NCBI GenBank assembly: GCA_020852255.1
Contig: JADZBD010000022.1
Span: forward strand, 1-64,000
Source of the DNA: Bacteroidia bacterium
GTDB taxonomy: Bacteria; Bacteroidota; Bacteroidia; JADZBD01
DNA length: 64,000 bases
Direction: 5' to 3'
The number at the start of each line of letters is the position of its first letter. The first letter of the stretch is position 1. A program made the position numbers and the translations under genes. The notes under the pieces are model-generated. The model saw nothing but the letters and a program-made list of their open reading frames with translations, was not told the DNA's origin and did no database searches. Positions 1 through 8,346 of this stretch are shown here, in pieces.

Positions 1-447
<447 letters not shown>

Positions 448-646
448 AAAGTTTGATTTTCCTGATGGCCCCGCATCACTGCGGTGCCAGGGAAGTTTAC
501 TCAAGGTTTTGACTTCCTTCCCGGCCTCGCCGGGAAAGGGGTCCGCTATTTCATAGCCTCTTCAATCTTTTCAAAGAACCTTTTCTATTCTCAAAAGTCC
601 ACGTTCGGACTTCTAACTCTATTCAATATCCCCTAAAATGGGACGG
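448..646 (-). other. rRNA leader region with GC-rich hairpin
   Basis: No gene is visible between the 16S 5' end and the promoters. A perfect 8-bp stem with a 3-nt loop (arms 518-525 and 529-536) and a weaker one around 467-490 lie in what would be the pre-rRNA leader. Such stems commonly take part in precursor folding and RNase processing. Assignment as leader is inferred from position between promoter and rRNA. Confidence 0.6.
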
Positions 647-678
647 CAAAAGTAGAAACCGTTTTCCTATCCACCAAA
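647..678 (-). promoter_or_regulatory. candidate rRNA promoter P2 (proximal)
   Basis: On the minus strand a TTTG (complement 675-678) is followed after 20 nt by TACTTTTG (complement 647-654), matching the Bacteroidota housekeeping pattern TTTG-N19/20-TAnnTTTG. It points toward the 16S gene about 200 nt downstream. Confidence 0.75.
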
Positions 679-750
679 TATTTCTTTAAAAATATTTTTC
701 CCTCAGCCACAGGCCCTTACTTCTTTCCCGATTATCCTCTAAAAGGGGGG

Positions 751-783
751 CAAAGATAACCATCTGAACCCACTTTGCCCCAA
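751..783 (-). promoter_or_regulatory. candidate rRNA promoter P1 (distal)
   Basis: A TATCTTTG box (complement 751-758) points toward the 16S gene, about 100 nt upstream of P2. Its -33 partner is weaker: a TTG at 781-783 is 22 nt away. The stretch just downstream resembles that after P2 (a C-rich run, then TTTTAG(A/G)GGATA), so the two look duplicated. The remainder, 784-921, shows no gene. Confidence 0.55.
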
Positions 784-921
784 TCATTATTAACATTTTT
801 TTGACAGAACCTGAAAATGCCTGATCCAACCCTATCCCTTTGGGCATTCAATGAGATCTCTGCGCACTGATCCTATATAATATACTATAATTCAGGTGAT
901 TGTGTAATCACCGGAGCCTAC

Positions 922-1716
922 TCACAAAACCTTCGCCTCGTTCCATAAAACATCCAACTCCGCAAGCGACATGGCGGACATCTCTTTGTTCGTTTCGCTG
1001 AGCTTCTTCTCCATGTACTGGAAACGCCGGATAAACTTCCGGTTGGTTCGCTCCAGTGCATCCTCCGGATTCACGCCCACAAAGCGGGAATAATTCACCA
1101 GGGCGAAAAACAGGTCTCCGATCTCTTCCTCTATTCTCCTAACATCGCCCTTATTCACTTCCTCCTTCACCTCCTGTATTTCCTCTTCTACTTTTTCCCA
1201 TACCTGTTCCGGCCGCTCCCAGTCGAACCCCACTGCTCTGGCCTTCTCCTGGATTCGCCACGACTTTACAAGGGCCGGCAGCGATAGGGGAACCCCCGCC
1301 AGCACGGATTTAAATCCGGCGGCCGTCTGACTCTCTTTTTCCTTCAGTTTGATCTTTTCCCAGTTCTCCTTCACCTGGTGCTCATCCTTCACTTGAACAT
1401 CCCCGTAAATGTGCGGGTGGCGCTGAATGAGCTTCTCACATAAAAAATGGGTCACCGTGCCGATATCAAAAGCCTTCTGCTCCTCTCCGATGCGTGCATA
1501 AAACACGATATGAAGCAGAAGATCGCCCAGCTCCTTTTTTATCTTCTCCTGATCGCCTTCCATTATAGCATCGGAGAGTTCATAGGTTTCCTCGATGGTA
1601 AGGGTGCGAAGCGTTTCCGGTGTTTGTTTCCGGTCCCAGGGGCATTTCTCCCGCAACTCATTCATGATCCCAAGAAGCCGCTCCAATTCTTTCAGTTTGC
1701 GTTCCATTTCCGACAT
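922..1716 (-). CDS. mazG: nucleoside triphosphate pyrophosphohydrolase MazG
   Basis: Predicted to hydrolyse (d)NTPs to NMP and pyrophosphate in the cytosol, a house-cleaning role. The 264-aa protein has two tandem all-alpha MazG domains, the usual layout for the long form. Domain 1 carries the CPWD signature and the metal-binding helices with EETYEL and KELGDLLLH. Domain 2 carries FDWERPEQVW and EEIGDLFFALVNYSR. The chosen start is ATG at 1716; a TTG four codons upstream is possible. It is divergent from the PagL-like gene. Family assignment is secure; substrate preference is not visible. Confidence 0.95.
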   Translation of the reverse strand: MSEMERKLKELERLLGIMNELREKCPWDRKQTPETLRTLTIEETYELSDAIMEGDQEKIKKELGDLLLHIVFYARIGEEQKAFDIGTVTHFLCEKLIQRHPHIYGDVQVKDEHQVKENWEKIKLKEKESQTAAGFKSVLAGVPLSLPALVKSWRIQEKARAVGFDWERPEQVWEKVEEEIQEVKEEVNKGDVRRIEEEIGDLFFALVNYSRFVGVNPEDALERTNRKFIRRFQYMEKKLSETNKEMSAMSLAELDVLWNEAKVL

Positions 1717-1746
1717 TTGATGCCCCAAGTTACATTATTAAATTTG
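1716..1746 (+). promoter_or_regulatory. promoter of the PagL-like gene, directly abutting its start
   Basis: TTTG at 1716-1719, 19 nt, then TAAATTTG at 1739-1746 is a full match to the Bacteroidota consensus. Only four nt separate the box from the GTG at 1751, so transcription should begin at or next to the start codon. The -33 box overlaps the mazG start codon on the other strand. Confidence 0.75.
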
Positions 1747-1750
1747 TGCC

Positions 1751-2827
1751 GTGCGTTTTGTGCTGTGGTTATTTTTCATTCCTGTTATTTCTACTGCTGC
1801 AAGTGGAACTGATTCGCTGTGCTTTTCCGTAATCGGACATTACGGATTCATCCTTCCCCATTCTCCCAGCATGAGTTACATTATTCCTTCACATATTTAC
1901 GGGGCTGAGGTGAATGTTTTCCGGAGAACCGGCGGAGAAAGAGACTGGGAACGCACCTTTGGTTATCCTGAAACAGGACTTCACTTCTTTTTTATTGATC
2001 TGCAGAATCCGGGTGTCACCGGGCGGGGGTTTGCCCTGGATCCTTACCTGCAATTTCCGCTTTTCACAGGCAAAAGCCTACGCCTTCATCTAAAAACAGG
2101 TGCCGGAATCGGTTACCTCACCGAAAAGTTCGACCGGATTGAAAACCATAAGAATGTAACGATCGGATCTCATATCAATGCTTTTGCCGACATCCGACTC
2201 AGCGCCGCCATCCAGTGGAGCGGGAGTTACCGTACGGATGTGGGAATAGGCTTCGCACATTTTTCCAATGGTGCATGGACGGTTCCCAACCTTGGGTTTA
2301 ACTGTATTACCTTAAACATGGGACTGGCCGTAACGCGATATCCTGTCACGAAAAAGGGAGAACCACCGCTTCCCGACAGGCAAATTCGTTACTGGCTGCG
2401 TATATTGGGAGGTGTTAACGAGACCATGCCGCCGGGCGGGAAAAAGTATTTTCCTCACCTGCTCTCTTTTAATGCACACATGGCACTGGGGAATATTTCC
2501 ACCATTACCGGAGGTATTGAACTGCTGAACAATCCTGCACGTATCCGCAAACTGGAATTGGATTCAACCCCAATTTCCTATAATGAGAATTTCCAGGCCG
2601 GGTTGAAAATCGGACATGAAGTAACCGTTGGGCCTGTTTCGCTGGTGGTAGAAATGGGCGCCTATGTATACAACCCCTACCCCATCGCCGGTCCTTTATT
2701 TCACCGGATCGGGGTTCATTACCGGTTCTCCCAACTCTGGACATACAATATGACCCTGCGAACACATTGGGCGCAGGCGGATAATTTTGAATTCGGACTT
2801 TCCCGGCTCATCAATCCCGGACCATAA
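1751..2827 (+). CDS. acyloxyacyl hydrolase / lipid A deacylase (PagL-like) outer-membrane protein
   Basis: A 358-aa protein starting at GTG with an N-terminal hydrophobic secretion signal (residues 1-17). The middle resembles PagL/acyloxyacyl-hydrolase family beta-barrels: a His-Phe-Ser-Asn-Gly-Ala element near residue 175, followed by PNLGFN, matches the catalytic His-Ser region of that family. PagL enzymes remove an ester-linked acyl chain from lipid A in the outer membrane. The chain is longer than classical PagL (~170 aa); the C-terminal half has alternating aromatic strands and could add barrel strands. The catalytic acid was not assigned. The next gene follows after one nucleotide. Confidence 0.7.
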   Translation: MRFVLWLFFIPVISTAASGTDSLCFSVIGHYGFILPHSPSMSYIIPSHIYGAEVNVFRRTGGERDWERTFGYPETGLHFFFIDLQNPGVTGRGFALDPYLQFPLFTGKSLRLHLKTGAGIGYLTEKFDRIENHKNVTIGSHINAFADIRLSAAIQWSGSYRTDVGIGFAHFSNGAWTVPNLGFNCITLNMGLAVTRYPVTKKGEPPLPDRQIRYWLRILGGVNETMPPGGKKYFPHLLSFNAHMALGNISTITGGIELLNNPARIRKLELDSTPISYNENFQAGLKIGHEVTVGPVSLVVEMGAYVYNPYPIAGPLFHRIGVHYRFSQLWTYNMTLRTHWAQADNFEFGLSRLINPGP

Positions 2828-2828
2828 G

Positions 2829-3548
2829 ATGAGGTACCCGCTATTATTCCTTTTCGCACTTTCTTTCTTCGGATGCAGTCCGCAGGAACGGTGGGATTGC
2901 GTGAAAGGCACAGGAGACGAGATCACTGAGTTACGCGACGTATCGCCCTTTTCAGAAATTTATTTGGAAAATAAAATTGATGTGGAACTGGTTCAGGACA
3001 GCGTGTACCGGGTAGAGATCACCGGAGGTAAAAATCTCATGCCAAAGATTCTGGCCACCTCCGACGGGAAGGTACTCCACATCCGGGAGGAGAATAAATG
3101 TGATTTCATGCGCACCTACAAGCGGCGTATCAGGGTCAAAGTACATGTGACCGGGCTCAAAAAGATTCTTCACGAAGGCACGGGAGAACTTACCAGTAAA
3201 AGCACTTTCAGAGCCGACACCATTGACCTGATTGTAAGCAACGCAGGAAACATACAACTGGATCTACAAGCGGATAAAGTGCTCACACATATGGGAAGAA
3301 CAGGCGACATTACGCTCACGGGCTCTTGCGGGGAACATGCCTGCTACGCCATGGGCAACGGTTTTCTGGAAGCAGACGGACTCCAGACGAACTATACCTG
3401 GATGCACTGGAATTGCACAGGAAATGCGAGAGTACGCGCCTCCTCCTTATTGCATGCCCGGCTATTCTGGACGGGAGATGTATCCTATACCGGAGGACCC
3501 GTAGTAATTTCCGAGGTACTTGGGACCGGCAAGTTGCTGGCTTACTGA
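2829..3548 (+). CDS. DUF2807 (GIN-type) lipoprotein, putative adhesin head domain
   Basis: The 239-aa product starts at the ATG one nt after the previous stop and has a lipoprotein signal with lipobox LSFFGC, so it should be acylated and exported to the cell envelope. After it comes a domain like DUF2807: a PFSEIYLENKIDVELVQ opening, then repeated short strands with GN/TG turns (GTGELT, NAGNIQL, RTGDITL, CTGNARV, WTGDVSY), the pattern of a right-handed beta-helix. Family members are common in Bacteroidota; their function is unproven. Probably co-transcribed with the PagL-like gene. Confidence 0.8.
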   Translation: MRYPLLFLFALSFFGCSPQERWDCVKGTGDEITELRDVSPFSEIYLENKIDVELVQDSVYRVEITGGKNLMPKILATSDGKVLHIREENKCDFMRTYKRRIRVKVHVTGLKKILHEGTGELTSKSTFRADTIDLIVSNAGNIQLDLQADKVLTHMGRTGDITLTGSCGEHACYAMGNGFLEADGLQTNYTWMHWNCTGNARVRASSLLHARLFWTGDVSYTGGPVVISEVLGTGKLLAY

Positions 3549-3593
3549 TCATTATATTTGTCAGCCCATTCCACTTTTTTCCATCATTATTCG

Positions 3594-3720
3594 TACCTTT
3601 GCAGGCCTTTTCCCGGAAAGGTGTGACTTAAAGAAAGAAAACCACTCTTTCTGCGACAGCAACCGGGGCTGCACCAGAAGGATACAAAGCCACGGCCGAG
3701 GCATAAAACCGGCGAACAGC
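3594..3720 (+). promoter_or_regulatory. rpsA promoter box and ~115-nt leader
   Basis: TACCTTTG at 3594-3601 matches the -7 element; the -33 element is poor. The start codon is 120 nt further on, far more leader than most genes here have. The leader contains a small stem (CCTTT at 3606-3610 with AAAGG at 3617-3621) and a GC-rich stretch near 3660-3700. Autogenous control of S1 is known in other bacteria, but no specific S1-binding structure was recognised. Confidence 0.5.
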
Positions 3721-5556
3721 ATGTCAGAATCCACTACTCCGGAAGTAATTTCCAACGCTTCCGTTACCGATGCCAGTTTTGACTGGGACAATATCGGAAA
3801 GAAAGTAAGCTCTTATTCCCAAGACGAATTTGCGAAGCTCGAGGAGTTATACACCCGTTCCCTGAAGACCATCAACACCCATGATTTGGTGGATGGAAAA
3901 GTTGTTTCCATTTCCAAAAAAGAAGTGGTAGTGAACATCGGTTTCAAATCAGACGGGGTGATTCCGGTTTCTGAATTTCGCTACAATCCGGAACTCAGCA
4001 TCGGCGATACCGTAGAGGTATATATTGACAATCAGGAAGACAAAACCGGCCAGCTGGTGCTTTCACATAAGAAAGCCCGCGCGATGAAGAGCTGGGAGCG
4101 CGTGAAGGAAGCACTGGCAAAAGATGAGATCATCAAGGGATTTGTGAAGTGCCGTACCAAAGGCGGACTAATTGTTGATGTATTTGGTATTGAATCCTTC
4201 CTTCCCGGTTCACAGATTGATGTGAAGCCCATTCGGGACTATGACATTTACGTTGGAAAGACCATGGAATTCAAGGTGGTCAAGATCAACGAAGAGTTTA
4301 AAAACGTGGTGGTTTCCCACAAGGCGCTGATCGAGGCGGAGCTGGAGCAGCAGAAGAAAGAGATCATTTCCAAGCTGGAAAAAGGACAGGTGCTTGAAGG
4401 CACTGTGAAGAACATCACTTCCTACGGCGTGTTCATTGATCTGGGAGGAGTAGATGGTCTGATCCACATTACCGATCTGAGCTGGGGACGAATCAGCCAC
4501 CCCGAGGAGATTGTTAAACTGGACGAAAAGATAAACGTTGTTATTCTTGATTTCGACGATGAGAAGAAGCGCATCGCACTGGGTCTGAAGCAACTCACCC
4601 CGCATCCGTGGGAGAAGCTGAATCAGGATCTTAAAGTAGGAGACAAGATCAAAGGACGCGTGCAGGTGATCACCGATTACGGAGCATTTGTAGAAATTGC
4701 TCCCGGCGTAGAGGGACTGATTCACGTGAGCGAAATGAGTTGGAGCCAGCACCTGCGTTCACCCGGTGATTTCCTGAAAGTGGGAGACGAGGTAGAAGCG
4801 GTGGTTCTTACACTTGACAGAGAAGAACGCAAAATGTCACTTGGCATCAAACAACTTACTCCCGATCCATGGGCCAACATCCTCGAGAAATATCCGAAAG
4901 GATCGCGGCACAATGCCACTGTTCGCAATTTCACCAACTTCGGTGTATTTGTGGAGCTGGAGGAGGGCATTGACGGGCTGGTTCATATCAGTGATCTGAG
5001 CTGGAGCAAGAAGATCAAGCACCCGAGCGAAGTTACCAAGGTGGGAGAAAAACTGGATGTGGTGGTGATGGATGTAGATGTAGACAACCGTCGTTTGTCT
5101 CTCAGCCACAAGCATATTGAGGAGAATCCCTGGGAAGTATTTGAGACCGTGTTTACGATGGACTCCGTACACAAAGGAACCATCACACAGGTACTTGACA
5201 AGGGAGCCGTGGTATCGCTTCCTTACGGCGTGGAAGGTTTCGCGCCGAACCGTCATCTCAAGAAGCAGGACGGCGGAAACGCGAAAGCAGAAGAGCAACT
5301 CGAGTTCAAAGTGATTGAGTTCAATAAAGATCAGCGAAAGATTGTACTCTCCCACACCCGCACCTTTGATGACATGGTACGCGACGAGAAGGAGAACAAG
5401 AGAACAGACAAGCGTTCAGATTCCGGCGAAACGCAGAAAGCGGTGAAGAAGCTCAAAGATGCCAACGAGAAATCCACCCTCGGTGACATTGAAGCCCTCT
5501 CCCAGCTTAAAACGGATCTGGCAGAGAAAGAAAAGAAAGATGAAGCAGGAAGCTGA
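3721..5556 (+). CDS. rpsA: 30S ribosomal protein S1
   Basis: A 611-aa protein with six tandem S1 (OB-fold RNA-binding) domains starting near residues 51, 136, 220, 307, 393 and 480. The central three show the strongest motifs (YGVFIDL, YGAFVEI, FGVFVEL and GLIHITDLSW-type strands). S1 binds mRNA on the 30S subunit and helps translation of messages without strong Shine-Dalgarno sequences, which fits the near-absence of such sites here. The C-terminal ~70 residues are charged and Lys/Glu-rich. An in-frame extension back to 3520 exists but lacks homology and precedes the promoter box, so ATG 3721 is chosen. Confidence 0.97.
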   Translation: MSESTTPEVISNASVTDASFDWDNIGKKVSSYSQDEFAKLEELYTRSLKTINTHDLVDGKVVSISKKEVVVNIGFKSDGVIPVSEFRYNPELSIGDTVEVYIDNQEDKTGQLVLSHKKARAMKSWERVKEALAKDEIIKGFVKCRTKGGLIVDVFGIESFLPGSQIDVKPIRDYDIYVGKTMEFKVVKINEEFKNVVVSHKALIEAELEQQKKEIISKLEKGQVLEGTVKNITSYGVFIDLGGVDGLIHITDLSWGRISHPEEIVKLDEKINVVILDFDDEKKRIALGLKQLTPHPWEKLNQDLKVGDKIKGRVQVITDYGAFVEIAPGVEGLIHVSEMSWSQHLRSPGDFLKVGDEVEAVVLTLDREERKMSLGIKQLTPDPWANILEKYPKGSRHNATVRNFTNFGVFVELEEGIDGLVHISDLSWSKKIKHPSEVTKVGEKLDVVVMDVDVDNRRLSLSHKHIEENPWEVFETVFTMDSVHKGTITQVLDKGAVVSLPYGVEGFAPNRHLKKQDGGNAKAEEQLEFKVIEFNKDQRKIVLSHTRTFDDMVRDEKENKRTDKRSDSGETQKAVKKLKDANEKSTLGDIEALSQLKTDLAEKEKKDEAGS

Positions 5557-5562
5557 CAAAAA

Positions 5563-5590
5563 AATCCCGACCCCGGTCGGGATTTTTTTT
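5563..5590 (+). terminator. Rho-independent terminator of rpsA
   Basis: Begins six nt after the rpsA stop codon. The stem pairs AATCCCGACC (5563-5572) with GGTCGGGATT (5575-5584) and runs into an uninterrupted T tract to 5590. It isolates rpsA from pyrR. Confidence 0.95.
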
Positions 5591-5645
5591 CGCCCATCGG
5601 TTGAACAAATGTTAATAAGAGAGAAAAAACAAATCTTAAATCGCC

Positions 5646-5653
5646 TAAATTTG
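5646..5653 (+). promoter_or_regulatory. -7 promoter box of pyrR-pyrB
   Basis: TAAATTTG lies 11 nt before the pyrR ATG (5665). No clear TTTG is present 19-20 nt upstream. The predicted leader is only a few nt, leaving no room for a PyrR-type attenuator. Confidence 0.55.
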
Positions 5654-5664
5654 TTGTGCCGGAC

Positions 5665-6225
5665 ATGAAACCCAGACTGATACTTGACAGCGAGCAGTTT
5701 CAGATTACCATTGACCGGCTTTGCCATCAGCTGATCGAGGTGCACGATGATTTCCGGGAGACGGTGATCATAGCCATTCAGCCCCGCGGAATATTACTGG
5801 GAAGACGGATCCGGACCAGGCTGCAGCAGCTTCTCAAGAAAAAACACATCTTTTACGGAGAACTGGATATCACCTTTCACCGTGATGACTTCCGTAAACG
5901 TTCACTGGTTCCATCGGCCACCGACATACCGTTCACCATAGAGGAAAAGAATGTCATTCTTATTGATGACGTACTGTTCACCGGACGTACCATCCGTGCC
6001 GCGCTGGACGCCATGCTGGATTTTGGCCGACCAAAAGATGTGGAGCTCATGGTGTTGATTGACCGGCGCTTCAGCCGCAATGTTCCGATCCAGGCCAAAT
6101 ATGTAGGAAAAACCATTGATTCCATTTCCTCGGAGCGGGTGACAGTAGAATGGAAGGAAACAGATAAAAAGGACCAGGTCATTCTGGCTGCAACAGAAAC
6201 CAAAGCGAAAAAAAAGAATGGATAA
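5665..6225 (+). CDS. pyrR: bifunctional pyr operon regulator / uracil phosphoribosyltransferase PyrR
   Basis: A 186-aa type I phosphoribosyltransferase-fold protein. The PRPP-binding loop VILIDDVLFTGRTIRAAL lies near residues 96-113, and YGELDITFHRDD matches PyrR rather than other phosphoribosyltransferases. PyrR makes UMP from uracil and PRPP and, in Firmicutes, binds pyr mRNA leaders. Here the start overlaps the promoter region so closely that leader attenuation at this locus looks impossible; enzymatic or distant regulation is more likely. The start is ATG 5665; a GTG at 5656 is an alternative. The stop overlaps pyrB by eight nt. Confidence 0.93.
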   Translation: MKPRLILDSEQFQITIDRLCHQLIEVHDDFRETVIIAIQPRGILLGRRIRTRLQQLLKKKHIFYGELDITFHRDDFRKRSLVPSATDIPFTIEEKNVILIDDVLFTGRTIRAALDAMLDFGRPKDVELMVLIDRRFSRNVPIQAKYVGKTIDSISSERVTVEWKETDKKDQVILAATETKAKKKNG

Positions 6226-7150
6226 ACTCAGTGTGAAGCATCTGCTGGGGATAAAAGGCCTCCACGCAAAGGATATCCAGCTCATCCTTGACACTGCAGT
6301 TCATTTTAAAGAAGTGCTCAACCGTCCGATAAAAAAAGTTCCTTCCCTGCGTGACATTACGATAGCCAATCTTTTTTTCGAGAACAGCACACGGACAAAG
6401 CTCTCCTTTGAACTGGCGGAAAAACGACTGGGAGCCGATGTGGTAAACTTTTCTTCCTCTTCTTCCAGTGTTAAAAAGGGAGAAACCCTGATTGACACAG
6501 TGAATAATATACTCGCCATGAAGGTAGACATGGTAGTGATGCGGCACCCCAACCCCGGCGCGTGCCTCTTCCTTAGTAAACATGTAGATTCCCGGATTGT
6601 AAATGCCGGCGACGGGGCACATGAGCATCCCACCCAGGCACTGCTGGACGCCTTTTCCATACGCGAGAAATTGGGAAAACTAAAAGGCGTGAAAGTGGCC
6701 ATTATCGGAGACATTCTTCATTCCCGGGTAGCTCTCTCAAATATTTTTCTTCTCAAAACCATGGGAGCGGAAGTAACGGTTTGCGGCCCGGCCACGCTCC
6801 TGCCCCGTTATATTTCGAGTGTTGGTGTGCGGGTAGAAACGGATCTGAAGAGGACGCTGGAATGGTGCGATGTTGCCAATATGCTGCGCATCCAGCTTGA
6901 GCGTCAGGAGATCCGGTACTTCCCCAGCCTGCGGGAATATACCATGCAGTATGGGCTGAACCGGGCTCTGCTTGACAGCCTGAAAAAGAAGATCGTAGTG
7001 ATGCACCCGGGGCCGATAAACCGGGGAGTGGAGATTACCTCTGATGTGGCTGACAGCAAGCAAAGTATCATTCTGGAACAGGTAGAGAACGGGGTAGCAG
7101 TTCGAATGGCTGTATTATTCCTGCTGGCCGGACGCACACCCGTATCGTAA
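6218..7150 (+). CDS. pyrB: aspartate carbamoyltransferase catalytic subunit
   Basis: Catalyses carbamoyl phosphate + L-aspartate to N-carbamoyl-aspartate, the committed step of pyrimidine synthesis. The 310-aa length is normal for the catalytic chain. The carbamoyl-phosphate signature FENSTRTKLSFE is near residues 50-61, followed by the DGAHEHPTQALLD loop and HPGPINRGVEI near the C terminus. The eight-nt overlap with pyrR implies translational coupling. No regulatory-chain gene (pyrI) follows; a STAS gene with its own promoter comes next. Confidence 0.97.
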   Translation: MDKLSVKHLLGIKGLHAKDIQLILDTAVHFKEVLNRPIKKVPSLRDITIANLFFENSTRTKLSFELAEKRLGADVVNFSSSSSSVKKGETLIDTVNNILAMKVDMVVMRHPNPGACLFLSKHVDSRIVNAGDGAHEHPTQALLDAFSIREKLGKLKGVKVAIIGDILHSRVALSNIFLLKTMGAEVTVCGPATLLPRYISSVGVRVETDLKRTLEWCDVANMLRIQLERQEIRYFPSLREYTMQYGLNRALLDSLKKKIVVMHPGPINRGVEITSDVADSKQSIILEQVENGVAVRMAVLFLLAGRTPVS

Positions 7151-7160
7151 GAAAAAAGCG

Positions 7161-7191
7161 TTGTTTCCATATTCTAAATTCCTTATCTTTG
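7161..7191 (+). promoter_or_regulatory. promoter of the STAS gene
   Basis: TTG at 7161-7163 and TATCTTTG at 7184-7191 are separated by 20 nt, a good match to the Bacteroidota consensus. The start codon of the STAS gene is 18 nt further on. Confidence 0.7.
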
Positions 7192-7208
7192 TTTGATACA
7201 CGTTCAGG

Positions 7209-7571
7209 ATGTCATTCTCAGTTGAAAGAAAGGAAAAGTTTGCGGTGATCCGCACTCAGGCGGAAAAACTGGACAGCAATGTGGCTCCCTCATTGAAATC
7301 CGAGTTGGTTGTACTTAACGCGGATGGAGTAAAGAATATCATCATAGATCTCACCAGTACACGTTATTGCGATTCTTCAGGCCTGAGCGCCATACTTGTG
7401 GCCAACCGCCTATGCAAGAATTCTCACGGTACGCTGGTGATTTCTTCCCTTCAGGAGAACGTTACTAAACTGATCTCCATATCACAGCTCGATTCCATTC
7501 TGAACATTGCTCCCTCGGTGGAGGAAGCCGTTAACATGATCTTCACGGAAGAAGTAGCTCGCAATAATTAA
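7209..7571 (+). CDS. STAS-domain anti-sigma-factor antagonist-like protein
   Basis: A 120-aa single STAS domain, the size of SpoIIAA/RsbV. The element DSSGLSAILVANRL near residues 56-69 holds the Asp-Ser-Ser-Gly loop whose second serine is the phosphorylation site in this family. Such proteins bind anti-sigma kinases in a phosphorylation-dependent way. No anti-sigma kinase or sigma-factor gene is beside it, so its partner is unknown. It has its own promoter; the next gene begins ten nt later and may be co-transcribed. Confidence 0.85.
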   Translation: MSFSVERKEKFAVIRTQAEKLDSNVAPSLKSELVVLNADGVKNIIIDLTSTRYCDSSGLSAILVANRLCKNSHGTLVISSLQENVTKLISISQLDSILNIAPSVEEAVNMIFTEEVARNN

Positions 7572-7581
7572 ACCCTGATTC

Positions 7582-8346
7582 ATGAGAAAATTTTTTATCC
7601 TGTGCCTACTCTGCCTTGCGGCATGGCAATTTGCCGGCGCGCAGGCCTGTAATCCTAACATGAGCTTCCCGGGTCCAGGCATTGACCCTGACAGTGCTAC
7701 GAATTTTGCACCTGCGTACGCCAATTCACCCTATGCTCAGCTTATTACCATTGTAGTTCCTCAGGATACTCAGGTTCTCCCCTGGCCGATACCTCCCATT
7801 CCCTGGGACAGTACCGTTCTTATCGCGATCAATGGATTACCTCCCGGATTCACCTACTCCTGTTATAATCAGGGCCCCGGCAATCAGACCCGCTGTTCCT
7901 GGAAAGGTAACACAAGGGGGTGCGTTATCATTACCGGAAACCCTACGATCAACGATACCGGCACCTACAATCTCAGTATCCCCACAGCGAACTATGTAGG
8001 CGGAAGCACTACGCCTACTAACTTCACCATCACTTATTATAAAATTGTAGTGAATGCGCCCAGCGGTGTTAACGAAATGGATCCTGCCACTTTTGAAGTG
8101 CTGCAGAACGCTCCCAATCCATTTTCCGACCGGTCCGACATTACCTTTATTTCCGGAACTGCCGGAAACGTGGAGATCAGGGTGTATAATATGGTCGGCA
8201 CGGAAGTAGGCACTTACAATCTGAGAGCCAGACAAGGAAAAAATAAATTCACCTTCGATGCAAAAGGATACACTTCCGGAGTGTATATGTATTCCCTGAC
8301 CATGGGCGACCGTACGGTTACCCGGAGGATGGTGATTAACCGGTGA
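7582..8346 (+). CDS. secreted protein with type IX secretion sorting domain
   Basis: A 254-aa exported protein: signal peptide residues 1-20 ending in AGAQ, a Pro-rich, Cys-containing beta region of unknown role, then a type IX C-terminal domain (about residues 172-254). That domain begins LQNAPNPFSD and continues with VYNMVGTEV, YTSGVYMYSL and a terminal RRMVINR, the usual layout for cargo carried across the outer membrane and retained or released at the surface. The PorQ gene at 21.9-22.9 kb shows that the machinery is present. Function of the passenger is not recognised. Confidence 0.85.
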   Translation: MRKFFILCLLCLAAWQFAGAQACNPNMSFPGPGIDPDSATNFAPAYANSPYAQLITIVVPQDTQVLPWPIPPIPWDSTVLIAINGLPPGFTYSCYNQGPGNQTRCSWKGNTRGCVIITGNPTINDTGTYNLSIPTANYVGGSTTPTNFTITYYKIVVNAPSGVNEMDPATFEVLQNAPNPFSDRSDITFISGTAGNVEIRVYNMVGTEVGTYNLRARQGKNKFTFDAKGYTSGVYMYSLTMGDRTVTRRMVINR

